The notes under the pieces were generated by a model. It searched no databases and had not been told where the DNA came from. It worked only from the letters and a program-made list of their open reading frames with translations. DNA of 64,000 bases from positions 42,112,294 to 42,176,293 of the forward strand of contig NC_079474.1 of assembly GCF_026230105.1 (NCBI RefSeq), in the 5' to 3' direction. Positions 45,870 through 56,359 of the stretch are shown here, piece by piece. The position numbers and the translations under genes are program-made. Within the stretch, counting starts at the first letter, position 1. Every line of letters starts with the position of its first letter. The DNA comes from Diorhabda sublineata (Eukaryota > Arthropoda > Insecta > Coleoptera > Chrysomelidae).

Positions 45870-46490
45870 TGTTTAGACGAGGCCATTCATTCACGAATTT
45901 TTCTTCGGATGTGCACACATTTGAAGTTGAAAATGTTTAAAGAACGCGCACCGTACATTCTCCAGTAACTGACGTGATGTATAGCGATGGCCTTGTGTAA
46001 AGTATTAGGAGTATTACGCATCATTGCTTGATATGGTAAAGGGAGGAAATGCAAAAAAGAGATCGTATTTAAAGAAAAATAGAGGGCATTAGGACAACGC
46101 AGTCTTCTGCACTTCGCCAGATCTGGATGTAGTGTCAAGATTGAAAATAAACTATGCTGAAAAATAAAAACGATTATGAAAAAAAATGTCTTATTTCCTT
46201 TTTAGTTCGGAAACTCGTAAATATTATTCAAAACGTTCAAGTAAAGGAATAAAGCCTCGAGCTTTATCGTTATCTTCTATGTAAAGTGGTTTAGTAAAAA
46301 CTAGTACATTGTCTAGTATAAAAAATGAGGTACAAAGATAATAATGTCATTTGTAATTATAATAATTTATTCACACTGTACATAAATACAAAACTTGAAA
46401 CTATAAAGAGTTTGTCTGATAAGATACAATTTACTAATAAGTACTAATTTGATCAATGAATTATGTTGGTTAGTTATATATTTAATAATT
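45870..46490. other. No recognised feature
   Basis: AT-rich. Nothing assignable up to the next mariner end. Confidence 0.35.
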
Positions 46491-47255
46491 ACGAGGTCTG
46501 TCTATAAAACAACGTGACGGGTGGGGTAAAAAACGAGTAGTGCGTTGTGTATCTAGATATCTTGTTTATGCATATCCCAAAACACGTTTCCGCCACTATT
46601 ATAGTATTTGTGCAGTAGCGGTTTGAAACGAACGTGTTTTTTTCTCGTGTCGAAAACCATGTGTGAATAAAAACAGGAGTAACGTATCAATCTCAAATAT
46701 CTCGTTAAATTGAAAAAAACTCGGACTGAGTGCTATAAATTGTTGCAAGAGACCTATGGGGACAATTCTCTATCTCGTGCGCTTGTTTTTGAGTGGTGTT
46801 AGCGCTTTAGTCAGCGCCGAGAGAGCACTGAAGATGACCAACGCCCAGATCGTGCTGTCACTGTTTTATCACCGGAAACAGTGACCAAAATCAACCAAGT
46901 TGTGCGTGCAGATCGTCGAAAGAGCATCCGGATGATTGCCGAGGTTGTAAACGCCGATAAAGAAACCATTTTACAAGAGGAATTACGCATGACAAAAGTC
47001 TGTGCGAAGTTGTGCCCAAAAATCTGGCTCCTGAACAAAAGCTCTTGCGTCAACGGGTTTGCTCAGATTGCCTTGAAACGTTAGAAAAAGATCTGCTGTG
47101 AAAGGGACCCTAAAAAGCTGCTAAAGGCTCTCACCAAAAGAGACTTCACAGCACTACTTCGATCAATGGAAAAAACGTCTGGAAAGGTGTGGGGGAGGGG
47201 AGTATATTGAATAATTTTTCGTAACCAGTTTCGTTATTGAATAGCCAGACCTCGT
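46491..47255 (+). mobile_element. Mellifera-type mariner (family B) deletion derivative, copy 2
   Basis: Ends CGAGGTCTGTCTATAAAACA and the inverse CGAGGTCTGGCTATTCAATA; TA lies directly outside both (46489-46490 and 47256-47257). N-terminal transposase pieces: LKKTRTECYKLLQETYGDNS, SRALVFEWC (HTH), EDDQRPDRAV, KINQVVRADRRKSIRMIAEV, NADKET, NLAPEQKLLRQRVCSDCLET. After the join AGAAAAAGATCTGCTGTGAA the sequence resumes in the C-terminal region: HYFDQWKKRLERC, GGGEYIE. The catalytic core is absent. The join occupies the same place as in copy 1; this copy has lost a further ~35 bp beside it. Confidence 0.85.
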
Positions 47256-47259
47256 ATGT

Positions 47260-48120
47260 AAATTAGCAGTACGTCAAATAATTGTTAAAACACTTATTTG
47301 ACGCTTACAAAACTACTATGTATTTAAATTTATTCAATTCCATTGTTTCCAACAGATATAAATAAGTTTTCGAACAAATTTGCAGTTACTATATCAAGGG
47401 GAAACCGTTATTTACATTTCTTTCTAAATTTGTCTTAAAAAATATATTACGAATGAATAGAATTCAGATTAAGGTCTTTATGAATCACCAAAACTTTCAA
47501 ATGATAACCATATGGACGAGAAGCTCAAATTTGAAAAAAACTCTGTAGGTAATAGACTTGCTAAATGAAAAGAACGTTCAAACTATACTGCATATTACAC
47601 AATTAAGCATTATTTCTAATTCCCGTTGATGTTTTTGATGACTCGAAGAATCGAACATCGTTTCCAATGCTTCTCTGGCTCAAAAATCTATTTTTATATT
47701 TCTATTTTTTTCAAGGAATACAGATCATTCATTAATTCAGCTGCCCCCTTCACATTTGCACGCACCTACCTCAATGAGGTATTGCGACAATTCACATCTA
47801 GAAAATTTCTTAAAATTCGAAATAATATGTATAAAACTTATTTAAATAAATTTCCTAAAGTATCTAATTACTGAACATTTCTATTTCCTGTTTAAGATTT
47901 ATGAATACAACCAAACTAGTATAGTCTTGAAATTTTAAAAGTCCTACGTTTATTTAATAAGAATTCTAATCAACAGTCGTAAAAATAAATTTGAATTTAT
48001 CCAAGGTTAATGATACTATTCATACAACTTTTTTCTCTTTTATACTGCTAGACTACTAATACCGATGTATTTTTTTTAGTACGAAGCACCTTGCATAAAA
48101 TATTATTATTTTATATAGTT
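47260..48120. other. No recognised feature
   Basis: AT-rich. The 82-codon frame at 47626-47874 has no recognisable family. Confidence 0.35.
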
Positions 48121-48124
48121 TCAT

Positions 48125-48385
48125 TTCAATCTTTAAAAATAATTAATGCATTGTCTTGGCGAAAGAGAGTTTAGTGGTTCCCTCCTTCAACCAGTCTAAT
48201 AATGTATAATAATAATCATTGTATACCTTGGCTTGTATATCCCAAAATACTATGCCGTGGCCTTGAAGGCTTTAGCTGGCTTCGCATGGTTCAGTCCAAA
48301 CAGATGACTGCCGTTTTGATCTAAGTTTGTAGTGTTGAATCCAGATCCATGGTTACAAATAAACGCTTTTTTGTGCTCAAACATT
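48125..48385 (-). pseudogene. Mariner transposase remnant (irritans-like)
   Basis: On the minus strand one frame gives PWIWIQHYKLRSKRQSSVWT followed by EPCEAS, matching 'MDETWIQHYTPESK.QS.EWT.PGE' (the catalytic MDE is lost, reading PWI). It continues HGIVFWDIQAKVYNDYYYTL and LDWLKEGTTK, matching '..VFWD..GI...D........YY..LL..LKE'. CTTTCGCCAAGACAATGCATT at the far end would give RQDNA in another frame, the second catalytic block. Two independent frame changes. No inverted ends recognised. Confidence 0.55.
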
Positions 48386-48389
48386 TATA

Positions 48390-49765
48390 TAAACTCCTCA
48401 ATATGGAATTATCATGATATTTACTATCTCATTAACTTGATTATTGAAATGATTTCGGATTTGGATGTTCTCTTCGTTGAGAATCTTCGGTGATTGTATG
48501 GCAACATTAAATACCATTTAATGATAATTGATTTTCCTGCAAAACATTTAAGAAAATATTTTTAAAGACAAAGCTCAAAGCTATCATTTAATGTCATTAC
48601 TCCTGTTAATGTAATGTAACAAACAATGCTTATTCAACACATAATAACTAAGAAATAGAAATTTTTGGGAGAGACGGCAATATGAAACGTACTTAATTAT
48701 ATTTTTGTCTGAAAAAATAACCTTAAGAATAAATAATAAGTTATGGTGAGCAGTTCTAGAATGATTTAAAGAAATTATAAATGTGTAGGCCCAATTACCC
48801 TTATCGATTACTTTACTGAGACGATACACTCGACCCCTTAAGCCGCCTTGTAATAGGCAATTTTCTTTTTTTAATTATTTATCATTCTCCACAATCTCAA
48901 TTATTTTTTCCCGTTTTGTTTTTTTATTCGATTTTAAATTATTTAAGTTATTCATGATATTTCCATGTATGATTAAAATAGTTTTACAGCAACAGTTTCT
49001 ATTTTACTAAACCTAGATTTGATCCTTCAGATATTTCATCCAAAACTTACTTACAGAATTAAATTTGCTCATTGATAGTTCAGACACTTTGTAAATAGAG
49101 GTAACCAGTTCCGATAGCAAGGGAACGAGAAGATAATTCCAGTTTTGTTGGGATTGCAGGTCGCAAAACAGCATTTTGTTCGTGTTTTTGGGAGCGGATT
49201 AATCATCTGTCAACACAAAGAACCCAAAAACTACCAAAATACAATATCTGTGATTTTTGTATTTAATATGTGTTCCATTTATTGCGTCTATAACTTTTGA
49301 GAATCCATTGGCTGAAGACCGTTGCCTTATCTGTATATATAACCTAATCACAAATGTATGTATCATAATAACACTAAGAAATTATTTTTCATTATAATGG
49401 CGGATATTTCTCATTACGTGATACATTTTCTATTTCGTTTCAAACGTATGGAAGTGATAAGAAAAATGGAACACTTCTTGGCATCCGAGGAAAAAGTGAA
49501 GTTCTCTATTGAAAATTCACTTTGTCCTATTCGAATATTTCTATTCTTTCGTTGTCTTGTAGGTTATGAAGTTCATATATCAACTCTTAGGAACATTTTA
49601 CCATCTTTTTGTTGTTTTTTATAACCGTTTTATTTCTTTTTTTCTTTGTTATTAAAATCACGTTATGTTCATATGCAAAACACTGGAGATTTAATTTCTT
49701 ATCAATTTCATTTCATTTTTCTACATCCTTTATAATATTCATTTGCATTCATAAAGAATGTAATT
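48390..49765. other. No recognised feature
   Basis: AT-rich. Nothing assignable. Confidence 0.4.
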
Positions 49766-49768
49766 TCT

Positions 49769-50799
49769 GAATCGGTCAAAAAGTGTGAAAAAAAGTACCG
49801 TAGCGGTTCATTTGTCACGCTCTCAAGTTTAAACTACACACCAGAAGATATTCTTGAATCGGCAACTGCGGCGACAATGAATCTTCTCCCTGAGAAATCC
49901 AGGGACATTATTATTTAAAGGAATATGATTCTTTTATGGAGTGGCGTACTAAAAAGGCATAAACAGCTTTACAAAAAGAGTTTTACTTTGAAACTGAATC
50001 TGTAGAAGTCTTCAACACTTTGGTCGACTTATTCAAAACTGAAAGGCACCCTAATGGTTGATAAGGACGTAGACATCAGTAAATACTCGTAACTCATTGC
50101 ATATTGGAAAAATAAATCAGTTGGCTATAGACCCAAAAAATCTAAAACATTTGCCGTGAAGAAATTAATAAGTTTGTGTTGCAAGCTCCAGACAATCATT
50201 ATCTTATGGTTGCTTTAATATTCGGAACCGCAGGAGTTCTGCTTAGGGAGGAATTATATAAAATAAAGTGTAAAGATTTTAATAATACCGGAAATGTTTC
50301 AATTATCACAGTACCTGATACGAAAACTCATATTCGACGTCGATTTACTGTTATTGGTGAAATATCTGATAGATTAAACTTGGTCAACATTTATAAAAAA
50401 TATTAAAACCAACGACCCACAAATGTCAAAGATCATTTCTTTGTGCAGTATATGGTATATGGAAAATACAAAACCCAAGCTGTAGGTACATCAATACCTT
50501 TTCAAGAATTCCCTCGCTTATCGCAACATATTTACTTAATCCAAAAAAATACACGACATACATTTCGACGCTCTTCGGCGTATCTATTAGTGGATTCCGG
50601 TGGTGATATAATTCAACTAAAGAATTACGGTGGGTGGAAATCCAACACAGCTGCGGAGGGTTACTTAGACGACTCAATAAAAAACAAAATGGATTCTGCA
50701 GTGAAAATTTTAACGATTTCAAGTAACATTTTAAATGTTCACGATCCTACCAACAATCCAATAAGTCCCGAAAATTACAATAGAATTATTATTCATTAA
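49769..50799 (+). pseudogene. Crypton-like tyrosine recombinase pseudogene
   Basis: The N-terminal part survives in pieces (ESVKKCEKKYRSGSFVTL; LLPEKSRD; STLWSTYSKLKGTLMVDKDV, SISKY-like; IAYWKNKSVGYRPKKSK), corresponding to the core-binding region of Crypton/DUF3504-type recombinases. From 50161 the catalytic domain is nearly continuous, with one in-frame stop (50404-50406): FGTAGVLLREELYKIK, VPDTKTHIRRRF, TRHTFRRSSAYLLVDSGGD, IIQLKNYGGWKSN, AEGYLDDS. HxxR and the Tyr nucleophile are visible. The first catalytic Arg is displaced (GVLLREEL where GACRREEL is usual), and the second His position reads Tyr (NYGGW for RHGGW). A frameshift lies near 50150. Not active. Confidence 0.65.
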
Positions 50800-50804
50800 T
50801 TTTG

Positions 50805-51735
50805 AAAAGTTTGCTTATTCGGGTCGTGGGTTAAATGCTTTCAAATATTCATTCGTTTTTAAAGAATTCTAATGAACTTTTGTCCATTGTATTTATGGGC
50901 TTTTCAATTTTAATTAAATTTAAAACATGCGAATGTTACGTTGTTTCCATAGGAGTATAAATTCAAATTTCTTGCCTTTTACTTCAAACAATAACAATTT
51001 ATTAGAAATTCTGATGACGATGTATTATTGTTTAAAATTGTCGTTTATATCGGTTACAAATAGAAATACCATGAACTTCTTCATTAGATCTGTTCCCAAG
51101 AATTTGTAATAAATAGCAGTAGTATCGGAAAATCAAGATATCAAAAGTCTTTACTGTCAAAAGACCCACAAATAAAAGGATATATGTACAAAAATAAATC
51201 ACGAGACATTTTTGTGATAATTGGTTACAGAAGTCAACACGAATTTTGTGGTTTTGTAGTTAATGTGTATATACACACACTGCCAAAAAAGTATCAGATC
51301 ACTATGATTTCTGATCATTTTTGTCTTTATAAAGTTTTCCCCAAAAATATGGAATTACAAAAACTCAGAAATATCTTGAACCAGATTCTACTGTGCAAAA
51401 TAAAAATGGGGTTGTCCACAACCAACTTTATTCCAATAAGCTCTCAATATCGAAACTTTAAACAATTATATCAATTGAAACTGGTATTACTATCATTCTT
51501 ATGCTTCAATCATCTCACAAAAGCACTTTACATAGTGACACACCTATCAGTATAATTCGGATAATCGAAAACATATACTTAGCCAATTTACACTCGCATT
51601 AAAACGTTAACCCAGGACCCAAAAATTTTGTTAGTGTTTTTATATATGGGATATGGAAGGAAAAATAGTAAAAATAGTTATTTCGAATAAAAAGTGCTAA
51701 AAATTATGTTTGTTGTGTGTTTGGAGTTAAACGGT
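50805..51735. other. No recognised feature
   Basis: Contains a 123-codon frame (51184-51555) with no recognisable family and no splice or promoter support. Confidence 0.35.
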
Positions 51736-51739
51736 AAGG

Positions 51740-52020
51740 ACGTTGAAGTGATACAGGAAAATTGCTATTGAGCTATTGCTATTTGGTACAAAAATGGTAA
51801 ACACCCATATTTTTTATAAAAGAATAACAAAAAAGAATATAGCAATTACTGATCCTCAAATCAATGTAGCAAAGAAGTTACTTTTGAAAGAAATTATGAA
51901 TGTTGCTGATTAAGAGACGCCAAAACCAAAAAATCCATTGCCTAGTAAAGAAAGAAGGTGTCAAGTAACAAGGTGAGAAAAAAACCAAAAAAACAAATAC
52001 ACCATGTGTAAGATAAAGTT
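51740..52020 (+). pseudogene. Possible piggyBac-like transposase C-terminal fragment
   Basis: One frame reads MVNTHIFYKRITKKNIAITD then PQINVAKKLLLKEIM, resembling the piggyBac segment '..VNAYILYKK...KK.....F...LA..LL'. It is followed by PLPSKERRCQVTR, which could be the start of the Cys-rich C-terminal finger ('..RC.VC...'), although the second Cys is not visible. Short; alternative explanations are possible. The upstream DDD region was not found. Confidence 0.3.
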
Positions 52021-52189
52021 TCAAGGACCCAGGATGTTTCAACCAAACTGTGAAACACATTTAAATATGGTCTCTTGGGCCGCGGAGGAGGTTCGAAATA
52101 AAATACGTCGTGCGGTTCATAGGATCGCTCTAGGCTGTGGGAAAAGTGCAGTTGCAGGCCTATGGACCTCACCGGAGCTCAACGTGTTA

Positions 52190-52940
52190 ATGCTGAACAA
52201 ACAAAACCCATACCAGTCAACAGCGGTATTAGACAAGTAGACTTGCTTAGTTCCATGTTATTCATAATAATGGATAACATTATAAAAAAAAGCACGGCTA
52301 AGCAACGATTACGGAATGAGTAACGAAAAATCAAAATCCTGTGTAAGACGATGACTTCAACGATTATTAAATAACTTCAATCACACCAGAGAACACTATG
52401 ATATGACTATCTCAGCTAAGAAGAATCATATGCATGACAACATAAAAGGAGCCAGCCCATTAGATGCAAATTAAAACTAGGAAGTCAAGTAATACAACAG
52501 AGAATGAAATTCAAGTAACTTAAAATTGGAGAGTTACAGAGACGTAGAAGACGAGGTAAGAGGATAAGTAGCCAGAGTGAATAAGGCTACGGGATGTCTT
52601 CAAAACATAATTTGACGAAACAAACAGCTAAGACACGAATTTACAGAGAAACAATAACACTTATAATGACCTATATGAGATAAACAAAGCCAGAAAGAAT
52701 CATAGAAATAAAAATTCTCAGGCGAATCTTGAGAACAACACCGAAAAAGAAAAAAAAACAACAGACGATAATGTGTCATAGATAACATTAATGATAGGGT
52801 ATCACAGCACAATATATAAGTCGAATGACGGAGGATAGACTGGTGAAAATAGCAGGGGATAAGTCTCCAACTGGAACACGGAATTGAGGTCGACCACGAA
52901 AAAGGTAGAGTGACTACCTATAGCCGGGATGTGAAAAGAT
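52190..52940 (+). pseudogene. LINE polymerase remnant, RT domain B to C-terminus
   Basis: Plus-strand pieces in order: PVNSGIRQVDLLSSMLFIII then MDNIIKKSTAKQRLRN (domain B, 'P...GVRQGD.LSP.LFI..MD.II', 52208-52320); KILCKTMTS (where LCYADD should be); SAKKNHMHDNIKGA-like sequence (KK..CM......); LKLGSQVIQQRMKFK (the 'L...G..I.QV..FKYLG'); RRRGKRISSQSE and NKATGCLQN ('VNKA.R.AG.LN', near 52580); PEFLLR-like thumb; RMTEDRLVKIAGDKSPTGTR (near 52822-52880) and GRPRKR ending. The final ~60 bp resemble the LINE tail at 5.6 kb. Many stops. Confidence 0.7.
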
Positions 52941-53727
52941 ATCGGTGAAAGAACATGCGATAGATCTATTATGGAAGAAAGAAGAAGAAACTGGTATCAC
53001 CAGCTGATTGTCATTCATTTTATCTCGTCCCATCATGAACTTGTTTTATATTCCTTAAATATAAAACAATATCGGTGCTATTGCTATTCCATTATTGATA
53101 TGCAGGTATAAATGGCTTTTCTTCCATTTAGATTTTTAATGCTCTAGCAAAAAATATTTTTTCAAATGTGTTTATTCTTTAAAATTTTCTAGATATCTCC
53201 TTAACTATAAAACTGTTGAAAAAATGCTTTTAACATAATTTAAAGGTTATTTTATTCCCGATCCCTATATGTTTATATTAATTGTAAAATTTCTTAACTT
53301 TTAACAAAGTTATCAATTATTAATAACATGTTTATTGCCTTTGAGATAGATAAGGTTCTATTTTTGAAACGATTCAATAAAATTGGAATGACTTCTGAAC
53401 TGCCTTATCATTGTTTATGGAATCATTATAACCATTATAATCAGTTAAAATATGGAAATATCGTCCAAAATAACTAGAGTTTAAAGATGCCTTAAGGTCA
53501 AGAAAGGTTTTGGTTATGACTACATAACAAATTTGAAATTATAATACAGTGAAATTAATTAATATGTATTAAGATATAATTCTGCTATTAAATCGACTGC
53601 CAAAATGTCAAAAATTTTTCGAACTTAACCTCAGATATGCCTCATATGAAATAATTATTAACCGGAAAAGTGTTCAGTTACAGGTTGTACATGGAAGATC
53701 ACCATTGTATGAAAGTTACAGGGCCCC

Positions 53728-53945
53728 TTGTCGGGTGGGGTTTAAAACGAGTGGTGCGTTGGGTATCTAGATTCTTATCTATGCACGTCCCAAAACAACT
53801 TTCAGTCACTATTATAGTATTTGTGCAATAGCAATTTGAAACCTATTTTATCTCGTGCCGAAAACCATGTGTGACAAAAAACAGAAGCAACTTATCAATG
53901 GCAAGTTTCTAGTCAAATTGAAAAAAAAACACAGAAAATCTGCTC
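53728..53945 (+). mobile_element. Mellifera-type mariner (family B) 5' fragment, copy 3
   Basis: Matches the 5' UTR and start of copies 1 and 2: GTCGGGTGGGGTTTAAAACG, AGTGGTGCGTTGGGTATCTA, CACTATTATAGTATTTGTGC, then the ATG with MCDKKQKQLINGKFLVKLKK. The terminal repeat is not recognisable at its left edge, and similarity ends at about 53945, where a LINE-derived frame begins. A truncated copy. Confidence 0.7.
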
Positions 53946-54012
53946 AAACTTTTAAAGCGTTTGAGATATGGGTTTATCGCCGTATTCTAAAGAGACCAAC
54001 ACCAAGGCTTTT
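53946..54012 (+). pseudogene. LINE thumb fragment joined to mariner copy
   Basis: TFKAFEIWVYRRILKRP matches the 'KL.AFEMW.YRR.L.I.W' signature of LINE polymerases (compare LEAFEMWINRRILKV at 12.2 kb). It follows the mariner fragment directly, with no intervening sequence. Confidence 0.6.
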
Positions 54013-54014
54013 GA

Positions 54015-54400
54015 GCGCATGAACAAAAAGAAATAATCAACAATATAAAGCACATTCACTTGGTAATGCAAAGCTAAGCACCACTATCAACAATCAAAAC
54101 AAACGAAATATTCTATTTAATGCAGATTAAGCAGACTATTTTGGGATCTGAACGCATATTTTTTTGGCGACTCTTATCGGGGTTACTAAGAATACATGAA
54201 CTAGTTAAATCCACTATTTTTTTTCGTACGAATGGGTGGTATAAGTCCTACTTTGAAAATCGCCCTGAAAGTTGAACCTCTTTAATGCCACACATTAGCC
54301 CTTTGTCATATGGAGCACACGTACCGCTTTTTCATTGCAATTATATTCATATCTTGTGGTTCTCAGGCCAAAAATCTGTTTTGATTCTCTATTAACTATA
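54015..54400. other. No recognised feature
   Basis: Transition from AT-rich repeats to the GC-richer block. Nothing assignable. Confidence 0.35.
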
Positions 54401-54882
54401 GGTGCGATACTTTGATTGCGAAAAGCCAAATACATACTGTGAAACTCGTTGCTTCAAGAACACAAAAAAGCATGAGAAATAAAAAAATAGTTATTTATGC
54501 TCGCTCCATGAAGAAACGCGAGTGCGAGAGTGAGGACGGTCCGCTCAAAGGGTGCAAAGGGGCGAATGGAGACAATCAACTATATTTTTGCTCACTTTTT
54601 TGTTCACTGCTGTCTAGTAGACACGCATTCAATTTCTGATCATGATGGTGTGGAGTAACGATTTGTTCACTACTCACCAAGGATAAGAACAAAGTGAATG
54701 ACGCCTGGGATCAAATACGGAGAAAATTACTTATAGGTAGGTTCAACTACAATGATTTTTCTTCAACTTCTTTTTTAGTTTGCTGTTATAAATGCAAGTC
54801 ATTATAATTTTGATAGACACACAAAATAGCTAGAGCAGTCTCACTTGTATCACGGTCATTTTGTAGAAAACGTAGTGGAAAA

Positions 54883-55390
54883 GTGAATAAATCGAAAGTG
54901 TGGATGGCTAGCCTCCAGATGTCGTCTCTTGCCGACAGCCTCTAGTGCCCGATCCAGACACTCGAGAAGCTCTTACTAGCGGCTCTCAATTTATTCTACA
55001 TACAAATCTTCACATCCTTTGGCTTGGAACCTAAAAACCTACTCGCAGTGGAGTAGTAGGGAATCGAGGCGAATAAGGAGGCGCCTCGCAAGAATCTAGA
55101 GCGGAAATGATGCCAGATCCACACTCCCTACGAGACTAAACGAGAGAACATGAAAACTAGAGTGTGCACGGTGCGGGTGCCTCCTCTTTTTTCTCTTTTT
55201 TTCTCCCTTCGCCTACATGTCTTTCCATTCTGTGTCTATTATTCAGGTGCACGTCGAAAAGCGTGATGACGTGAATATAGCATAAATCGAGAATGTGTAT
55301 GGCCATTGGCCAGCACTTCTGACGCCTCCGCTCACCAGGACACGTGTCGAAAGCCTCTAGGGAGCGCCTCGCGAAAGTCTGAATCGGGCT
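54883..55390. repeat. Diverged duplicated module within the CpG-rich block
   Basis: AATAAATCGAAAGTGTGGAT (54886) and CATAAATCGAGAATGTGTAT (55281) start similar segments running into GGC(T/C)A..(G)CC. GCGCCTCGCAAGAATCTAGA (55081) and GCGCCTCGCGAAAGTCTGAA (55364) are a second similar pair in the same order. The two copies differ in length, so this is an old or rearranged direct duplication. Confidence 0.45.
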
Positions 55391-55499
55391 TTATAGAACA
55401 ACAGTTTATTGAAGGAGCTGCTGGGATTTCTTAATGAGTTGTGTTATTTTGTGAGGCGACCACACCATGTGTCCTTATATATGAAAATACTTGTTACAG

Positions 55500-55733
55500 G
55501 TATACATCTCTCCAAAGAAACGACATTGGCGTGACTATCCACCTAAGAAGTCAACAAGTACCAGTAGCAGCTCAAAAGCAACCTGGCGATAACCAACCAC
55601 AGTCGATGGACTTCCCTGCAGAGGACAACGCACCAGCCAGACAACAACAGCAGCAGTTGCAAGAACCTCGGCGTTCGCCGCTCAAAGAAGATTCTCTTTT
55701 ATGCACTAAAATCCGTCTGTTCTTCAAGTTAAT
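55500..55733 (+). CDS. Candidate internal exon, Gln/Pro-rich
   Basis: Preceded by TTGTTACAG (acceptor-like) and followed by AAT|GTGAGC (donor-like at 55734). The frame is open throughout and encodes about 78 residues with a Gln run (RQQQQQLQEP) and polar context (PVAAQKQPGDNQPQSMDFPA). Such low-complexity Gln/Pro sequence is common in insect transcription and RNA-binding factors, but no domain is present and I cannot name the gene. The ORF itself starts upstream at 55441. It sits in the CpG-rich block, upstream of another candidate exon on the same strand. It could be 5' UTR or chance. Confidence 0.25.
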
Positions 55734-56299
55734 GTGAGCCATATTCTACTTCGAATTGAGTATTAAATACTTTTCAAAACAGGCGGTTCATTGTGCTGCA
55801 ATGAACTTGTCAATGTCGAAAAAATAAAACAGATTTCATGGTACCGTCTACCACTTTTATTGCTGTAATAATTCCAAATCACATGATGCAAATTGTTCGT
55901 ACTCTACTATATGTAAAATATGTGTACTAAACTGATAAATCATTCAAGTCCGTTACTTTTCTTGTCGTTTTACCAGCCTATGATTCCGAAATTCTGAAAG
56001 CGATTATCGTTTGGACGTTGCCCGTCATTTTCGCCCTCTTCCCCACTCATTGCCACTAGCGTCGACTCTCGATTCATTTCGTGTACGTTTCGTCTTTGCA
56101 ATGCCACCGATGATATTTTCAGTTCACCAGCGACATCCGATTGCGGTGCGTTAAAGTGTCTTGTTACCGAGTTTCTTCCCCACTTTTTTCACTGTTCGGT
56201 GGCTCAATGAAATTTTAATGCGGTGATATACTTAATTCTTTATATTTCGGTGTTAATTTCAATTTTTTTTTGTGTTATTTTTAGACTTTTTTTTATAGA

Positions 56300-56317
56300 A
56301 TGGACGATGAATTGATG
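56300..56317 (+). CDS. Candidate initiator micro-exon (MDDELM)
   Basis: TTTTTTTTATAG precedes an A-ATG; six codons (M D D E L M) follow and then a consensus donor (ATG|GTGAGT). This is the look of a short first coding exon after a non-coding leader exon. The CpG-rich sequence 100-300 bp upstream would supply leader and promoter. No continuation exon could be recognised in the following 8 kb, so the gene is unnamed. Two acceptors are possible (56290s and 'TTATTTTTAG' at about 56284). Confidence 0.2.
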
Positions 56318-56359
56318 GTGAGTTGCTTAATTAAATTTATTTCATTCGAATATATTAGA

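Noticed and set aside
45563..46138. Three overlapping minus-strand frames of 63-83 codons
   Set aside because: They overlap a plus-strand mariner remnant with clear motifs; no motif of their own.
51184..51555. 123-codon open frame
   Set aside because: No recognisable domain, splice site or neighbour; compatible with chance in a window this size.
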